Below, piece after piece: positions 16,413 through 24,873 of a stretch of 64,000 nt of DNA. Numbering within the stretch: position 1 is the stretch's first letter; the number at the start of each line of letters is the position of its first letter. Source of the DNA: Micromonospora costi (GTDB lineage Bacteria; Actinomycetota; Actinomycetes; Mycobacteriales; Micromonosporaceae); contig NZ_RBAN01000007.1 in assembly GCF_003626655.1 (NCBI RefSeq), forward strand, positions 1-64,000, read 5' to 3'. The position numbers and the translations under genes were made by a program. A model generated the notes under the pieces. That model had not been told where the DNA came from. It ran no database searches and was given only the letters and a program-made list of their open reading frames with translations.

Positions 16413-17750
16413 TCAGCGCATGCGGGTCACGATGGCCGTGTCGTAGTCGCCCGAGAGGAACTCCGGGTTCTCCAGCAGCTCGACGAAGAAGGGCAGGTTG
16501 CACTTCGGGCCGGCGATCTCGAACGCCGCCACCGCCGCCCTCGCCCGCTCGATCGCCTCCGCCCGGTCCGCGCCGCTGACGATGAGCTTCGCCATGAGGC
16601 TGTCGTAGAACGGGGTCACGGTGTTGCCCGCCACGTACCCGGAGTCGACCCGCACCCCGTCACCGGTCGGCTCGTTCCACGTGCCGATGACACCCGGGCC
16701 GGGCAGGAAACGCTTCGGGTCCTCCGCGTTGACGCGCAGCTCGATGGCGTGGCCGCGCGGCGCCAGCGCGTCCGGGTCGAACGTCGGCGCGAGCCCGGAC
16801 GCGACCCGCAGCTGCTCCTCGACGAGGTCGATGCCGTGGACCAGCTCGGTGACCGGGTGCTCCACCTGGAGCCGGGTGTTCATCTCCAGGAAGAAGAACT
16901 CGTTCGCGGCGGGGTCCAGCAGGCACTCGACGGTGCCCGCGTTGCGGTAGTTCACCGCCTCGCCCGCACGTACGGCCGCGGCCAGGAACCGCTCCCGCAG
17001 TTCCGGGGAGACCGCGGGCGACGGGGACTCCTCGACCAGCTTCTGGTTGCGCCGCTGCACCGAGCACTCCCGCTCGCCGAGCGCCACCACCCGGCCGTCG
17101 GCGAGGCCGAGGATCTGCACCTCGACGTGGCGTACCCGGGGGAAGTACCGCTCGATCAGCACCGAGCCGTCGCCGAACATCCGCTCCGCGAACGCGCGCA
17201 CCTTGTCGTACTCCGTGCGCAGAGCCGCCTCGTCGGCGGCCACGCCCATCCCCATGCCGCCACCGCCGGCCGCGGCCTTCACCATCACCGGGTAGCCGAT
17301 CTCGGCGGCGGCCGCGACCGCCGCTGCCAGATCGGCGGCCGGCTCGGTGGTGCCGGGCGCCACCGGCACACCGGCCGCCGCCATCAGGTTCCGAGCGTTG
17401 ATCTTGTCACCCATCGCGCTGATCGCGTCGGCGCCGGGCCCGACCCAGATCAGCCCGCTCGCCTCGACGGTACGGGCGAAGTCCGCGTTCTCCGACAGGA
17501 AGCCGTAACCGGGGTGGATCGCCTGGGCACCGGTCGACTTGGCGGCGGCGAGGATCGCCTCCACGTTGCGGTAGCTCTGCGCCGGGTTGGCCGGGCCCAC
17601 ACAGACCGCCTCGTCCGCCTCGGTGACGAACGGCAGGTCGGCGTCGACCTCCGAATGCACCGCGATCGCGCGGATGCCGAGCCGCTTCGCGGTGCGGATG
17701 ATCCGGCGGGCGATCTCGCCCCGGTTGGCGACCAGCAGCGACTCGATCAT
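16413..17750 (-). CDS. accC: Biotin carboxylase subunit of acyl-CoA carboxylase
   Basis: A 445-residue ATP-grasp enzyme that carboxylates biotin. Seen: V-A-N-R-G-E-I-A-R-R (6-15), the flexible glycine loop A-A-A-G-G-G-G-M-G-M-G (about 160-170), E-R-E-C-S-V-Q-R-R-N-Q-K, and the M-N-T-R-L-Q-V-E-H-P-V-T active-site segment near 285. Length equals a stand-alone AccC. Actinobacterial and methylcrotonyl-type alpha chains normally carry a C-terminal biotin carrier domain (E-A-M-K-M); this protein ends before it, and no carrier gene is visible nearby. The ATG start has GGAGGAAAG directly upstream. It probably works with the carboxyltransferase of this cluster. Confidence 0.92.
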   Translation of the reverse strand: MIESLLVANRGEIARRIIRTAKRLGIRAIAVHSEVDADLPFVTEADEAVCVGPANPAQSYRNVEAILAAAKSTGAQAIHPGYGFLSENADFARTVEASGLIWVGPGADAISAMGDKINARNLMAAAGVPVAPGTTEPAADLAAAVAAAAEIGYPVMVKAAAGGGGMGMGVAADEAALRTEYDKVRAFAERMFGDGSVLIERYFPRVRHVEVQILGLADGRVVALGERECSVQRRNQKLVEESPSPAVSPELRERFLAAAVRAGEAVNYRNAGTVECLLDPAANEFFFLEMNTRLQVEHPVTELVHGIDLVEEQLRVASGLAPTFDPDALAPRGHAIELRVNAEDPKRFLPGPGVIGTWNEPTGDGVRVDSGYVAGNTVTPFYDSLMAKLIVSGADRAEAIERARAAVAAFEIAGPKCNLPFFVELLENPEFLSGDYDTAIVTRMR

Positions 17751-17840
17751 CTTTCCTCCAGCGCGTCCAGGGGTGGGGACGGTGTCAGAAAACCACGCGC
17801 GTCCACCCCACCGGCCCCCCGACCCCCCGGCCCTGACGGC

Positions 17841-17902
17841 GGGTGATCAAGAGGTTTGCGTCATCCCGGGGCCGGATGATGACGCAAACCTCTTGATCAC
17901 CC
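17841..17902. repeat. GATC-bounded perfect inverted repeat (copy B)
   Basis: A perfect 25-bp arm pair (17841-17865 and 17878-17902; core TGATCAAGAGGTTTGCGTCA) with a 12-base loop CCGGGGCCGGAT. It lies between the TetR stop and the biotin carboxylase start, 90 bases upstream of the latter. Perfect pairing implies recent origin or selection for the structure. Copy C at 38072 shares its core. Confidence 0.95.
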
Positions 17903-17962
17903 GACGAACCGGCGGCCGGCGGCGCGGGGAGGGAGGGGTGGGGGGCAGGGCGGGGCCGGGGG

Positions 17963-18574
17963 TCAGGCCAGGAGGGCGGCCTGGGTGGCCTCGCGGAGCA
18001 GTTCGGCCCGGCGGCGGCGGTCCACCTCGCCGCCGAGGAACGGGGTCGAGTTCATGAGGCCGAACGCCGCGTGCGCCAGCACCCGGGCCTCGCCGTCGGG
18101 CATGCCGGGGTGCAGGGCGGTCAGCACGATCACCCACTCCTCGACGTAGAGCCGCTGGAGCCGCCGGATCCGGCGGCGCGGCTCCTCGGGGAGCCGGTCG
18201 AGCTCGTGGAGGTGCAGGGCGATCACGGCGGGGTTCGCCAGCGCGAACTCGACGTGGAACTCGATGAGCGACGTCAGCGCGCCGCGCGGGTCGTCCGGGT
18301 GGGCGGAGGCGCGCTCCCGACCGCCGGCGAGCAGGCCCTCGCTCACCGGCACGAGCGCCGCGACCAGCATGGCCTCCTTGCCGGCGAAGTGGTGGTAGAG
18401 CGCGGGCCCGGTCACCCCGGCCGCGGCGCCGATGTCGTCCATCGAGACGCCGTGGTAGCCGCGCGCGGCGAAGAGACCGACCGCGATTTCGAGGATCTCG
18501 TCCTTGCGGGAGCGGCGCCGGCCCGCGTTCGTCGCACCGCCCGCCGCGCCTCGTGCCTGCTGCTCCACCGTCAC
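17963..18574 (-). CDS. TetR-family regulator
   Basis: A 203-residue regulator. The N-terminal HTH is clear: R-K-D-E-I-L-E-I-A-V-G-L-F-A, then G-V-S-M-D-D-I-G-A-A-A-G-V-T-G-P-A-L-Y-H-H-F (about residues 20-65), with a diverse helical ligand domain after it. TetR proteins of this kind in acyl-CoA clusters usually bind acyl-CoAs and repress the catabolic genes. The start is taken as GTG 18574 (V-T-V-E-Q-Q-A-R-G), since longer frames extend into unrelated sequence; no clear ribosome binding site is seen, so the second GTG (18568) remains possible. It is transcribed toward the biotin carboxylase gene. Confidence 0.88.
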   Translation of the reverse strand: MTVEQQARGAAGGATNAGRRRSRKDEILEIAVGLFAARGYHGVSMDDIGAAAGVTGPALYHHFAGKEAMLVAALVPVSEGLLAGGRERASAHPDDPRGALTSLIEFHVEFALANPAVIALHLHELDRLPEEPRRRIRRLQRLYVEEWVIVLTALHPGMPDGEARVLAHAAFGLMNSTPFLGGEVDRRRRAELLREATQAALLA

Positions 18575-18683
18575 CGGGCAAGCGTAGACCCGCGCGCACG
18601 GCGAGGTGGAAGCACGGTTACCGACCAGTTCATCAGGTGGACACACCGGGCCGGCCACCGTGGTGACCGGCCCGGCGCCCGGG

Positions 18684-21590
18684 TCAGTGGTCGTGGTCGA
18701 GGTCGTGCTCCGCGCGGAGCGCGGCGGCCTCCTCCGCGCGGCCCAGCTCGTCCAGCGCGCGGGCCAACAGCCAGGCGGTCTGCTGCACCGGACGGGAGCC
18801 GGTCGGCAGCCCACCGAGCACGACCCGGAGCAGGCGCTCCGCGTCGGCCGGCCGGTCCAGCCGCAGCAGCAGCTCGCCGGTGAAGATCTCCACCTGGGCC
18901 GCCTCGCCGAACGCCTCGATCGACCGGAGCCGGTCGGGCAGCCCGGTCAGCCGGTCGAACGCCTCGCCCTCCCGACCGTCGCCGGCCAGCACCCGCGCGG
19001 CCGCCTCCGCGGCCATCGCCCGCTCGTACGTCACGGGCGGCTCCGGCTCCGGCTGCGCGCCGAGCGACGCGGCGAGGCCGTCCATCGCGTCCACCGTCCG
19101 CAGCGCCGCCGCCGTGTCGCCCGCCCACATCCAGGCGTACGCCTCGCGGCGGCGTGCCCGCAGCTGGTCCACCGGCAGCCCGGACAGCTCGTACGTGCCC
19201 GCCGCCGCGGCGAACCGCTCGGCGGCCAGCGCGTCCCGGTCGGCGTCGTAGAGCAGCCCGCCGGCCTCCTCCAGCATCTGCGCGCGGTGCGGGAGATTGT
19301 CCGGACCGTCGAGGTTGTCCGCGAGCTGTTCGAGCAGCGCCAGCGCCGGATCGACCTCGCCAAGCCCCTGGTAGATGCCGGCCAGCAGGTAGCGGCAGCG
19401 GTCCGCCTGCGCCTGCGCGCCGAGCTTGTCGAGCCCGATCACCGCCTCCTCGGCGACCTCCGCCGCCTCGCCCAGCCGGCCGGCGACCCGGTACGCGTTC
19501 GCCAGCTCCCACCGCAGCAGGGCGTCCCCCTCGGCGCCCCGCTCCACGCAGAGCGTGACCGCCTCGGCGAAGTCGTCCACCGCCTCGTCGGCACGTCCCG
19601 CCGCCATGAGCACGCGCGCACGGGTGACCCGGGCCGGCACCAGCGCCTCCGGCGGCGCCACCCGCAGCGCCTCGTCGCAGGCGGCGAGCGCCTCGGCCGG
19701 GTCGTCGACCGCGCGGGCGTACGCCAGGCTGGCGCTCATCAGCAGCTCACCGACGCCCAGCTCGCGGGCGTGCCGACGCGCCTGCTCGGCCGCCGACCGG
19801 AACTCCTCGGCGCGCTCCAGTTCTTCGAGGATGTGGGTGCGGTGCAGCGCCACCCGCAGTGCCAGGTACGGATCATCGCCCGTTCCGGCCGGCACCTTGT
19901 CGAGCGCGGCGAGCGCCTCCGCCCAGCGCCCACCGTGCATCAGCGCCAGCGCCACCCGGTCGTGCGCGGCGGCCCGCCGCCGCTCGTCGCCGATCCGGTC
20001 GAGCGCTTCGGCGGCCGCCTCGGCCAGCGCCAACCCCTCCTCGCGCCCCTCCTCGGTCATGGTGAGCAGCACGCCGAGCCGGCTCGCGACCACCTGCTCC
20101 CGCAGCTCGTCGCCCACCTCCCGGTACGCCGCGAGCGCGGCCCGGGCGGTGTCGATCGCGGCCGGGATCTTCTCCGCGTCGCTCAACTCGGCCGCCCGCA
20201 GCTCCAGCCGCCGCGCCACGGTGGCCGGGGGCAACGAGGCATCGTCGAACCGCTCGTCGTACGCGGCCAGGGCGGCCCGAAGGGTGGCCTGGTCGTGCCG
20301 GTGCCAACCCGCCTCGGCGAGGTCGAGCAGGTCGTCGGGCCCGGCGTCGTCGGGCACCGCCACGGGCTCCGGGCGGCCGGCGCCGGGCACCTCGCCGGGG
20401 CCGGTCGCGCCCGTCACCTCCGCGGAAGCGGCGGCCGGCGCGCCGGTCGTCGGCGCGGTCCCCGGCCGGGCGGGGCGGCGGCGCAGGCTCGCCGAGAGCG
20501 GCAGGTGCTCGCCGGTCGGCCGGACCGCGAGGCGGTCGGCGATCAGCTCCGACTGGCGGGTGGTGCCGTTGCGGGCGTCGAAGCGGGCCGCCAGAGCGGC
20601 GGCGGTCTCGGCCAGCTCGGCGGCGAGCCGGGCCGCCGGGACGTCACCGGCCGGGCGGTCCCCGGCGGCCCGGCGGTAGACGGCCAGGTCACCGTCCACC
20701 TGCCGCAGCGCGGCGGCGGCCGTGGCCGCGAAGTGCATGGCCGCGGCGGGCGAGGGCGCCCGGTCCAGCCAGTCCAGGTGCCGCTCGACCAGTTCGAGGG
20801 CCCGCGCCTCGTTGCCGGTCAGGGTGCAGAACTCGATGTGGTCGCCGATGTCCCACAGGTCGGAGAGGTTGCCGCGCACCCGCCGGTACGCCTCCCGGTG
20901 GGCGTTGCGCGCCTCGTCGTGGCGCCCGACCCGCAGGTAGGGCACGAGCAGTGCGGTGAGGATGGCCTGCGGCTGCTCGTTGCAGGTCAGCCGGCCGGCG
21001 AGCACCGGCTCGGCCAGGGCCACCGCGTCGGCGTACCGGCCGGTGTCGGACAGGTACTGCACCTCCGTGGTGGGGTCGCAGCCGGCGCAGTCGGAGAGGT
21101 CGTCCCGCGGGGTGGTCTGCCAGAGCCGGTACCAGTGCGCGGCCGCCTCGGTGTCGCCGATGTGGTCGGCCACCCGGAACCGGTGCTTGTGGACGGCCTG
21201 GAGGCTGTGCCCGCCGGCCCGGTAGCGCCGTTCCATGTCGTCGAGCACCGCGTTGGTCCGGTCCAGCGGCACCTCGGGGAACTTCAGCAGACCGCTGACC
21301 ATGTACTTGAAGTGCCAGAGCAGCTGCCGCGCGTGCCGGGCGTGGTACGGCTGGGGGTCCCGGTCGAACTCACCCAGACACCAGGAGAACGTCACGAAGG
21401 ACTTGGCCGGCTCGCCGCCGTAGGTGTACGCGGTGGTGCCCTGCATGCGGGTGACGAAGGCGAGTTCCCGGTCGTCGGCGGCGTCCACCCGCCGGAGCAA
21501 CTGCTCCAGCGCGGCGATCTGGCCCGCCCCGTACGGCATGGTGCTGACCTCGCGGAGGACCCGCCAGAGGTCGTCTTCGTTCGTGCCCAC
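18684..21590 (-). CDS. Large TPR protein, partner of the Hsp90-family ATPase
   Basis: A 968-residue protein made almost entirely of tandem helical (tetratricopeptide-like) repeats, with many A-L-x-x-Y/A-x-x-L-G-R/D-E-A-x-x-x patterns (for example L-Y-Q-G-L-G-E-V-D-P-A-L-A-L-L). The N-terminal 330 residues form a separate helical region with a C-x-x-C pair in D-C-A-G-C-D-P; a Pro/Ala/Thr-rich linker near 380-420 separates it from the main TPR block. No catalytic motif is seen. It starts at ATG 21590, three bases after the Hsp90-like stop, so the two are one operon. Eukaryotic Hsp90s use TPR co-chaperones; whether the two proteins bind is inference. Confidence 0.85.
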   Translation of the reverse strand: MGTNEDDLWRVLREVSTMPYGAGQIAALEQLLRRVDAADDRELAFVTRMQGTTAYTYGGEPAKSFVTFSWCLGEFDRDPQPYHARHARQLLWHFKYMVSGLLKFPEVPLDRTNAVLDDMERRYRAGGHSLQAVHKHRFRVADHIGDTEAAAHWYRLWQTTPRDDLSDCAGCDPTTEVQYLSDTGRYADAVALAEPVLAGRLTCNEQPQAILTALLVPYLRVGRHDEARNAHREAYRRVRGNLSDLWDIGDHIEFCTLTGNEARALELVERHLDWLDRAPSPAAAMHFAATAAAALRQVDGDLAVYRRAAGDRPAGDVPAARLAAELAETAAALAARFDARNGTTRQSELIADRLAVRPTGEHLPLSASLRRRPARPGTAPTTGAPAAASAEVTGATGPGEVPGAGRPEPVAVPDDAGPDDLLDLAEAGWHRHDQATLRAALAAYDERFDDASLPPATVARRLELRAAELSDAEKIPAAIDTARAALAAYREVGDELREQVVASRLGVLLTMTEEGREEGLALAEAAAEALDRIGDERRRAAAHDRVALALMHGGRWAEALAALDKVPAGTGDDPYLALRVALHRTHILEELERAEEFRSAAEQARRHARELGVGELLMSASLAYARAVDDPAEALAACDEALRVAPPEALVPARVTRARVLMAAGRADEAVDDFAEAVTLCVERGAEGDALLRWELANAYRVAGRLGEAAEVAEEAVIGLDKLGAQAQADRCRYLLAGIYQGLGEVDPALALLEQLADNLDGPDNLPHRAQMLEEAGGLLYDADRDALAAERFAAAAGTYELSGLPVDQLRARRREAYAWMWAGDTAAALRTVDAMDGLAASLGAQPEPEPPVTYERAMAAEAAARVLAGDGREGEAFDRLTGLPDRLRSIEAFGEAAQVEIFTGELLLRLDRPADAERLLRVVLGGLPTGSRPVQQTAWLLARALDELGRAEEAAALRAEHDLDHDH

Positions 21591-21593
21591 GAC

Positions 21594-23381
21594 TCACTCC
21601 CGTCCCGGTACGGCCCGGCCCAGCAGGCCGAGGAAGGAACTGTTCAGCAGCGCGGCGTCCGCCGCGCGGATCGGGTGGTGGCCGAGCAGCAGCGCCTGCC
21701 CGTACAGCGCCTCGACGGCGAGCCCGACCAGCTCCGGGTCGGTGAGCGTGCTGACCCGGCGTACCAGCGGGTTGCGGTGGTTGAGCACCAGCTGCGGGCG
21801 GTCCGGCGGTGCGGACGCGGCGAGCGCGTCGAGGACACCGCCCCACAGCTCGTCGGCCCGATCCCGGCTGGCGGCGAGCTGGTCGTTGAAGGCCGCCGAC
21901 CGGCTCACCAGGTAGAGCGCCGGCAGCGACACCGGATCGTACGCCCGGATCACCACCTCGCAGCCGGTGCGTTCCAGCGACCGCTGCGCGGCCGTGAGGA
22001 ACGGGCGCAGGGCCAACTCGACCTGCGGGTCGAGGCTGTCGAAGCGGGTGGTGAGGTCGCTCGGCTCCAGCCGCTCGATGAGCACCGAGCGGTCCACGCT
22101 GGGCAGCCGCTCGATGAGTTCGGTGTCGTACGTGTAGCCGCCGTTGACCACCGCGAGGTCCTGCGCGGCGGCGACCGCGGCGAGCTGGCGGAACTCGTCG
22201 AGGCTGGCCGCGTAGCGGATCAGGCCGTGCCGCTGCCGGAACTCGGCGAGGGTGAGCGTGCCGACGTTGGTGTCCATCGGCCACCACTCGTCGACGAGGC
22301 GGAGCATCTCGTCGTCGTGCAGCGCGAGCGCCTTGACCCCGAGGTGGTGCACCTGGAGGAACTCGGCCAGGCGGCGCGGGTCGTGCTTGGCGAGCCGTAC
22401 GAGCCACCCGCGCACCTGGTCGCCCAGCGCCTCCCGGGTGGCGGTGAGCAGCGTGTCCTCGTAGAGCGCCTCGCGGCTGGCGGTCGGCCGCAGCTCGCTG
22501 GCGTCCACCACGCAGTGCGCGAAGAACGCCCAGTCGGGCAGCAGCCCGTCGGCGTGCTCGGTGAGCAGCATCCGCTTGAGGTGGACGCGGTGGCCGGCGC
22601 GGGCGGCCGGGTTCACCGGCTCCGGCAGGATGTACGCGACGCCGGTCAGTCCCGCCTCCGGCACCGCAAGCGGCAGCACGTCGAACGGGTCGTAGCCGAG
22701 GGACTCCCGCGCGTACCGGATGAGGGCCGGCCGGTCGACGGACGCGCCCGGCGTGGTCGGCCAGGGCGGCGGGCCGGCGGTGGTCACCACGTCGCCGACC
22801 CGGACGGTGACCGGCAGCAGCGAGCCGAACAGTCGGGCGAGGTCGGTGACGGTGGGGGTGGCGAACCACTGGTCGGCGTCCCTGCGCGGGACCAACGTGA
22901 CCGTGGTGCCCGGCTCGCTCCGCCCCGCTCCGGCCGGTGCCGGCTCGACCGTGTAGCGGCCGTCGGAGTGGCCGGTCCAGCACACGGTCGGCTGGTCGCC
23001 GTGCCGGGTGAACACCCGGATCTCGTCGGCGACCAGGAAGCAGGAGAGCAGGCCGATGCCGAACTGCCCGAGGAACTCGTGCCGGGAGAAACCCAGCTCG
23101 TCCCGCTTGGAGCTGCGGCCGATCGTGGCCAGCAGCTCGTGCACCTGCGCCTCGGTGAGGCCGATGCCGGTGTCGTGCACCCGAAGCGTCCCGTCGCCGG
23201 TCAGCTCGGGCGGCTCGATGCGGATCAGCGCCGGCGCGTCGGGCTCGACGGCCCGTCGCGCGGTGATCGCGTCCACCGCGTTCTGCAACAGCTCGCGGAC
23301 GTACACCCGCGGGCTCCCGTAGAGGTGATGACTGAGGAGGTCGACCACGCCACGGAGGTCGACCTGGAAGGTGCGGTCCAC
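21594..23381 (-). CDS. Hsp90/HtpG-family ATPase
   Basis: A 595-residue GHKL-ATPase chaperone-like protein. ATP-site motifs: Glu30 and Asn34 in R-E-L-L-Q-N-A-V-D-A-I, Asp70 in D-T-G-I-G-L, the lid G-Q-F-G-I-G-L-L-S-C-F, and P-G-T-T-V-T-L. The middle domain keeps H-L-K-R-M-L-L-T-E-H-A and the T-A-S-R-E-A-L-Y-E-D loop typical of Hsp90. The C-terminus ends without an M-E-E-V-D-like tail. GTG 23381 (V-D-R-T-F-Q-V-D-L-R-G) is chosen because it has GGGGAG about ten bases upstream and begins where relatives begin; an ATG at 23456 would add 25 residues. It is followed after three bases by the TPR gene. Confidence 0.88.
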   Translation of the reverse strand: MDRTFQVDLRGVVDLLSHHLYGSPRVYVRELLQNAVDAITARRAVEPDAPALIRIEPPELTGDGTLRVHDTGIGLTEAQVHELLATIGRSSKRDELGFSRHEFLGQFGIGLLSCFLVADEIRVFTRHGDQPTVCWTGHSDGRYTVEPAPAGAGRSEPGTTVTLVPRRDADQWFATPTVTDLARLFGSLLPVTVRVGDVVTTAGPPPWPTTPGASVDRPALIRYARESLGYDPFDVLPLAVPEAGLTGVAYILPEPVNPAARAGHRVHLKRMLLTEHADGLLPDWAFFAHCVVDASELRPTASREALYEDTLLTATREALGDQVRGWLVRLAKHDPRRLAEFLQVHHLGVKALALHDDEMLRLVDEWWPMDTNVGTLTLAEFRQRHGLIRYAASLDEFRQLAAVAAAQDLAVVNGGYTYDTELIERLPSVDRSVLIERLEPSDLTTRFDSLDPQVELALRPFLTAAQRSLERTGCEVVIRAYDPVSLPALYLVSRSAAFNDQLAASRDRADELWGGVLDALAASAPPDRPQLVLNHRNPLVRRVSTLTDPELVGLAVEALYGQALLLGHHPIRAADAALLNSSFLGLLGRAVPGRE

Positions 23382-23502
23382 GCCTGTTGTGCTCCCCGGT
23401 CCGATGCCGGCGCCCACCGTACCGATGATCACCGACACCGCGCGTCCCCCTTTCACCCGGCGGTTTGACCCTCGACCGGGTCGAGGTCACAAGGTGGCCC
23501 GC

Positions 23503-24789
23503 ATGCCCGGATCCCGACTCGGCCGCGACTACCACCTGCTGTGGTCGGCTGCCGTCTCCTCCCGCTTCGGCGACGCGCTGCGTACGCCGGCCCTGGCTCT
23601 GCTGGCCGCGACCCTGACCCGCGATCCACGGTGGATCGCGGGCGTCACCGTGGCCGCTCAGGTGCCGCCGCTGCTCTTCGGCCTGGTCGGCGGCGTCTAC
23701 GCGGACCGCTGGGACCGGCGGCGGACGATGGCGTTGGTGGACGGCGTACGCGCCGCCGTGGTGGCCGCGCTGGCCGTGGCCGTCGCCGTCGACCGGGTGG
23801 GCATGGCGGCGCTGCTGCTGGCGGCGTTCCTGCTCGCCACGCTCGGCACCCTCTTCGACGCCGCCTCCTTCGCGCTGCTCCCCGCCCTGGTGCCGCCGGC
23901 CGCGCTGTCCCGGGCGAACGGTCGCCTCCAGGCCGGTACAGCGCTCGCCGGCGGTTTCCTGGGCGCCCCCGCGGCCGGCGTGCTCTTCGCCGCCGCACCA
24001 GCCCTGCCCTTCGCCCTGGACGCCGTGACCTTCGCGCTGGCGGCGTCGCTCGTCCTCGCCCTCTCCGTCCCCTCCCCGCGATCTTGCACTTTCCGCCCCG
24101 GCGAACCGGGATCAAAGCCACATAACAAGGGCCGAAACTGCAAGATCGACGAGAAGAGGGGCTTCTGGGGGGAGATCAGTGAGGGGGTGCGGTGGATTCG
24201 GGGGGACCGGACGCTGTGGAACGTCACGCTCCTCTCGGCCGGCAGCAACCTGGCCATCAGCGGAATGATGGCCGTGCTGGTGCTGCACGCGCTCGACGTG
24301 CTGCGGGTGACACCGACGGGGTACGGACTGTTCACGGCCACCGCGATCATCGGTGCCGTGGGCGGGGCGCTGCTGGCCGGGCGGCTCGCCGCCCGGTTCG
24401 GCACCCTGCCCGCGTTGCGCCTGGTGCTCGCCGCGCAGACCGTCGCGCTGACCGGGTTCGCGCTGGCCCGCCATCCGGTGGCCGGTGGCCTCACGCTGGC
24501 CACCTTCGCCGCCGGCACGTCGGTGTGGAACAGCCTCTGGGCGTCGTACGGGCAGCGCAACGTGCCGGCCGCGCTGCTCGGCCGGGTGGGCGCCGCGCAA
24601 CGCATGGTCGGCCTGCTCACCGCACCCGTCGGCGCGGCGCTCGCCGGCGTGGTCGCCGCGGCGTACGGGACGGTGCCGGTGATGGTGGCCGCCGCCGCCA
24701 CCTTCGCCCTGGTCACCCTCGCGGCGTGGCGGGTGCTGCGGCAGCCGGCCACACCGGCGCCGCCCCGCGAGACCGTCGCCACCGGCTGA
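23503..24789 (+). CDS. MFS transporter carrying an inserted palindrome
   Basis: A 428-residue major facilitator of the DHA3-like type. Twelve helices can be traced. The loop 2-3 motif reads G-G-V-Y-A-D-R-W-D-R-R-R-T-M. The central cytoplasmic loop (about residues 190-235) is unusual: residues 193-215 are encoded by the GATC-bounded palindrome at 24079-24148 and contain Lys, Asn and Ile codons that are rare elsewhere in the protein. The reading frame stays open, so the transporter may still work. Start ATG 23503, with AAGGTGG upstream. It is divergent from the Hsp90 gene. Substrate unknown; drug or siderophore export is the usual range of the family. Confidence 0.85.
   Translation: MPGSRLGRDYHLLWSAAVSSRFGDALRTPALALLAATLTRDPRWIAGVTVAAQVPPLLFGLVGGVYADRWDRRRTMALVDGVRAAVVAALAVAVAVDRVGMAALLLAAFLLATLGTLFDAASFALLPALVPPAALSRANGRLQAGTALAGGFLGAPAAGVLFAAAPALPFALDAVTFALAASLVLALSVPSPRSCTFRPGEPGSKPHNKGRNCKIDEKRGFWGEISEGVRWIRGDRTLWNVTLLSAGSNLAISGMMAVLVLHALDVLRVTPTGYGLFTATAIIGAVGGALLAGRLAARFGTLPALRLVLAAQTVALTGFALARHPVAGGLTLATFAAGTSVWNSLWASYGQRNVPAALLGRVGAAQRMVGLLTAPVGAALAGVVAAAYGTVPVMVAAAATFALVTLAAWRVLRQPATPAPPRETVATG
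24079..24148. repeat. GATC-bounded inverted repeat inside a coding region (copy E)
   Basis: Arms 24079-24098 (CGATCTTGCACTTTCCGCCC) and 24129-24148 pair at 18 of 20 positions, with a 30-base, comparatively A/T-rich centre (ATCAAAGCCACATAACAAGG). The element lies within the MFS gene and is read in frame. It has the same outer GATC boundary as the intergenic copies, though a different arm sequence. Confidence 0.8.
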
Positions 24790-24873
24790 GCCGATGCCGC
24801 CGCCGGCGCCACCGATGCCGCCGGTGCGGCCCGCGACACGCCGGCCAGGCCGACGCCGGCCCCGGCCGCCCGG

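Noticed and set aside
16237..16503. A missing biotin carrier protein in the gap after the biotin carboxylase gene
   Set aside because: Reading all frames of the gap gives no E-A-M-K-M or carrier-like sequence.
18606..23468. A very long plus-strand open frame (about 1600 codons)
   Set aside because: It lies exactly opposite the TPR and Hsp90-like genes. High GC removes stop codons on the antisense strand, the composition is Arg/Gly/His-rich, and no domain is seen.
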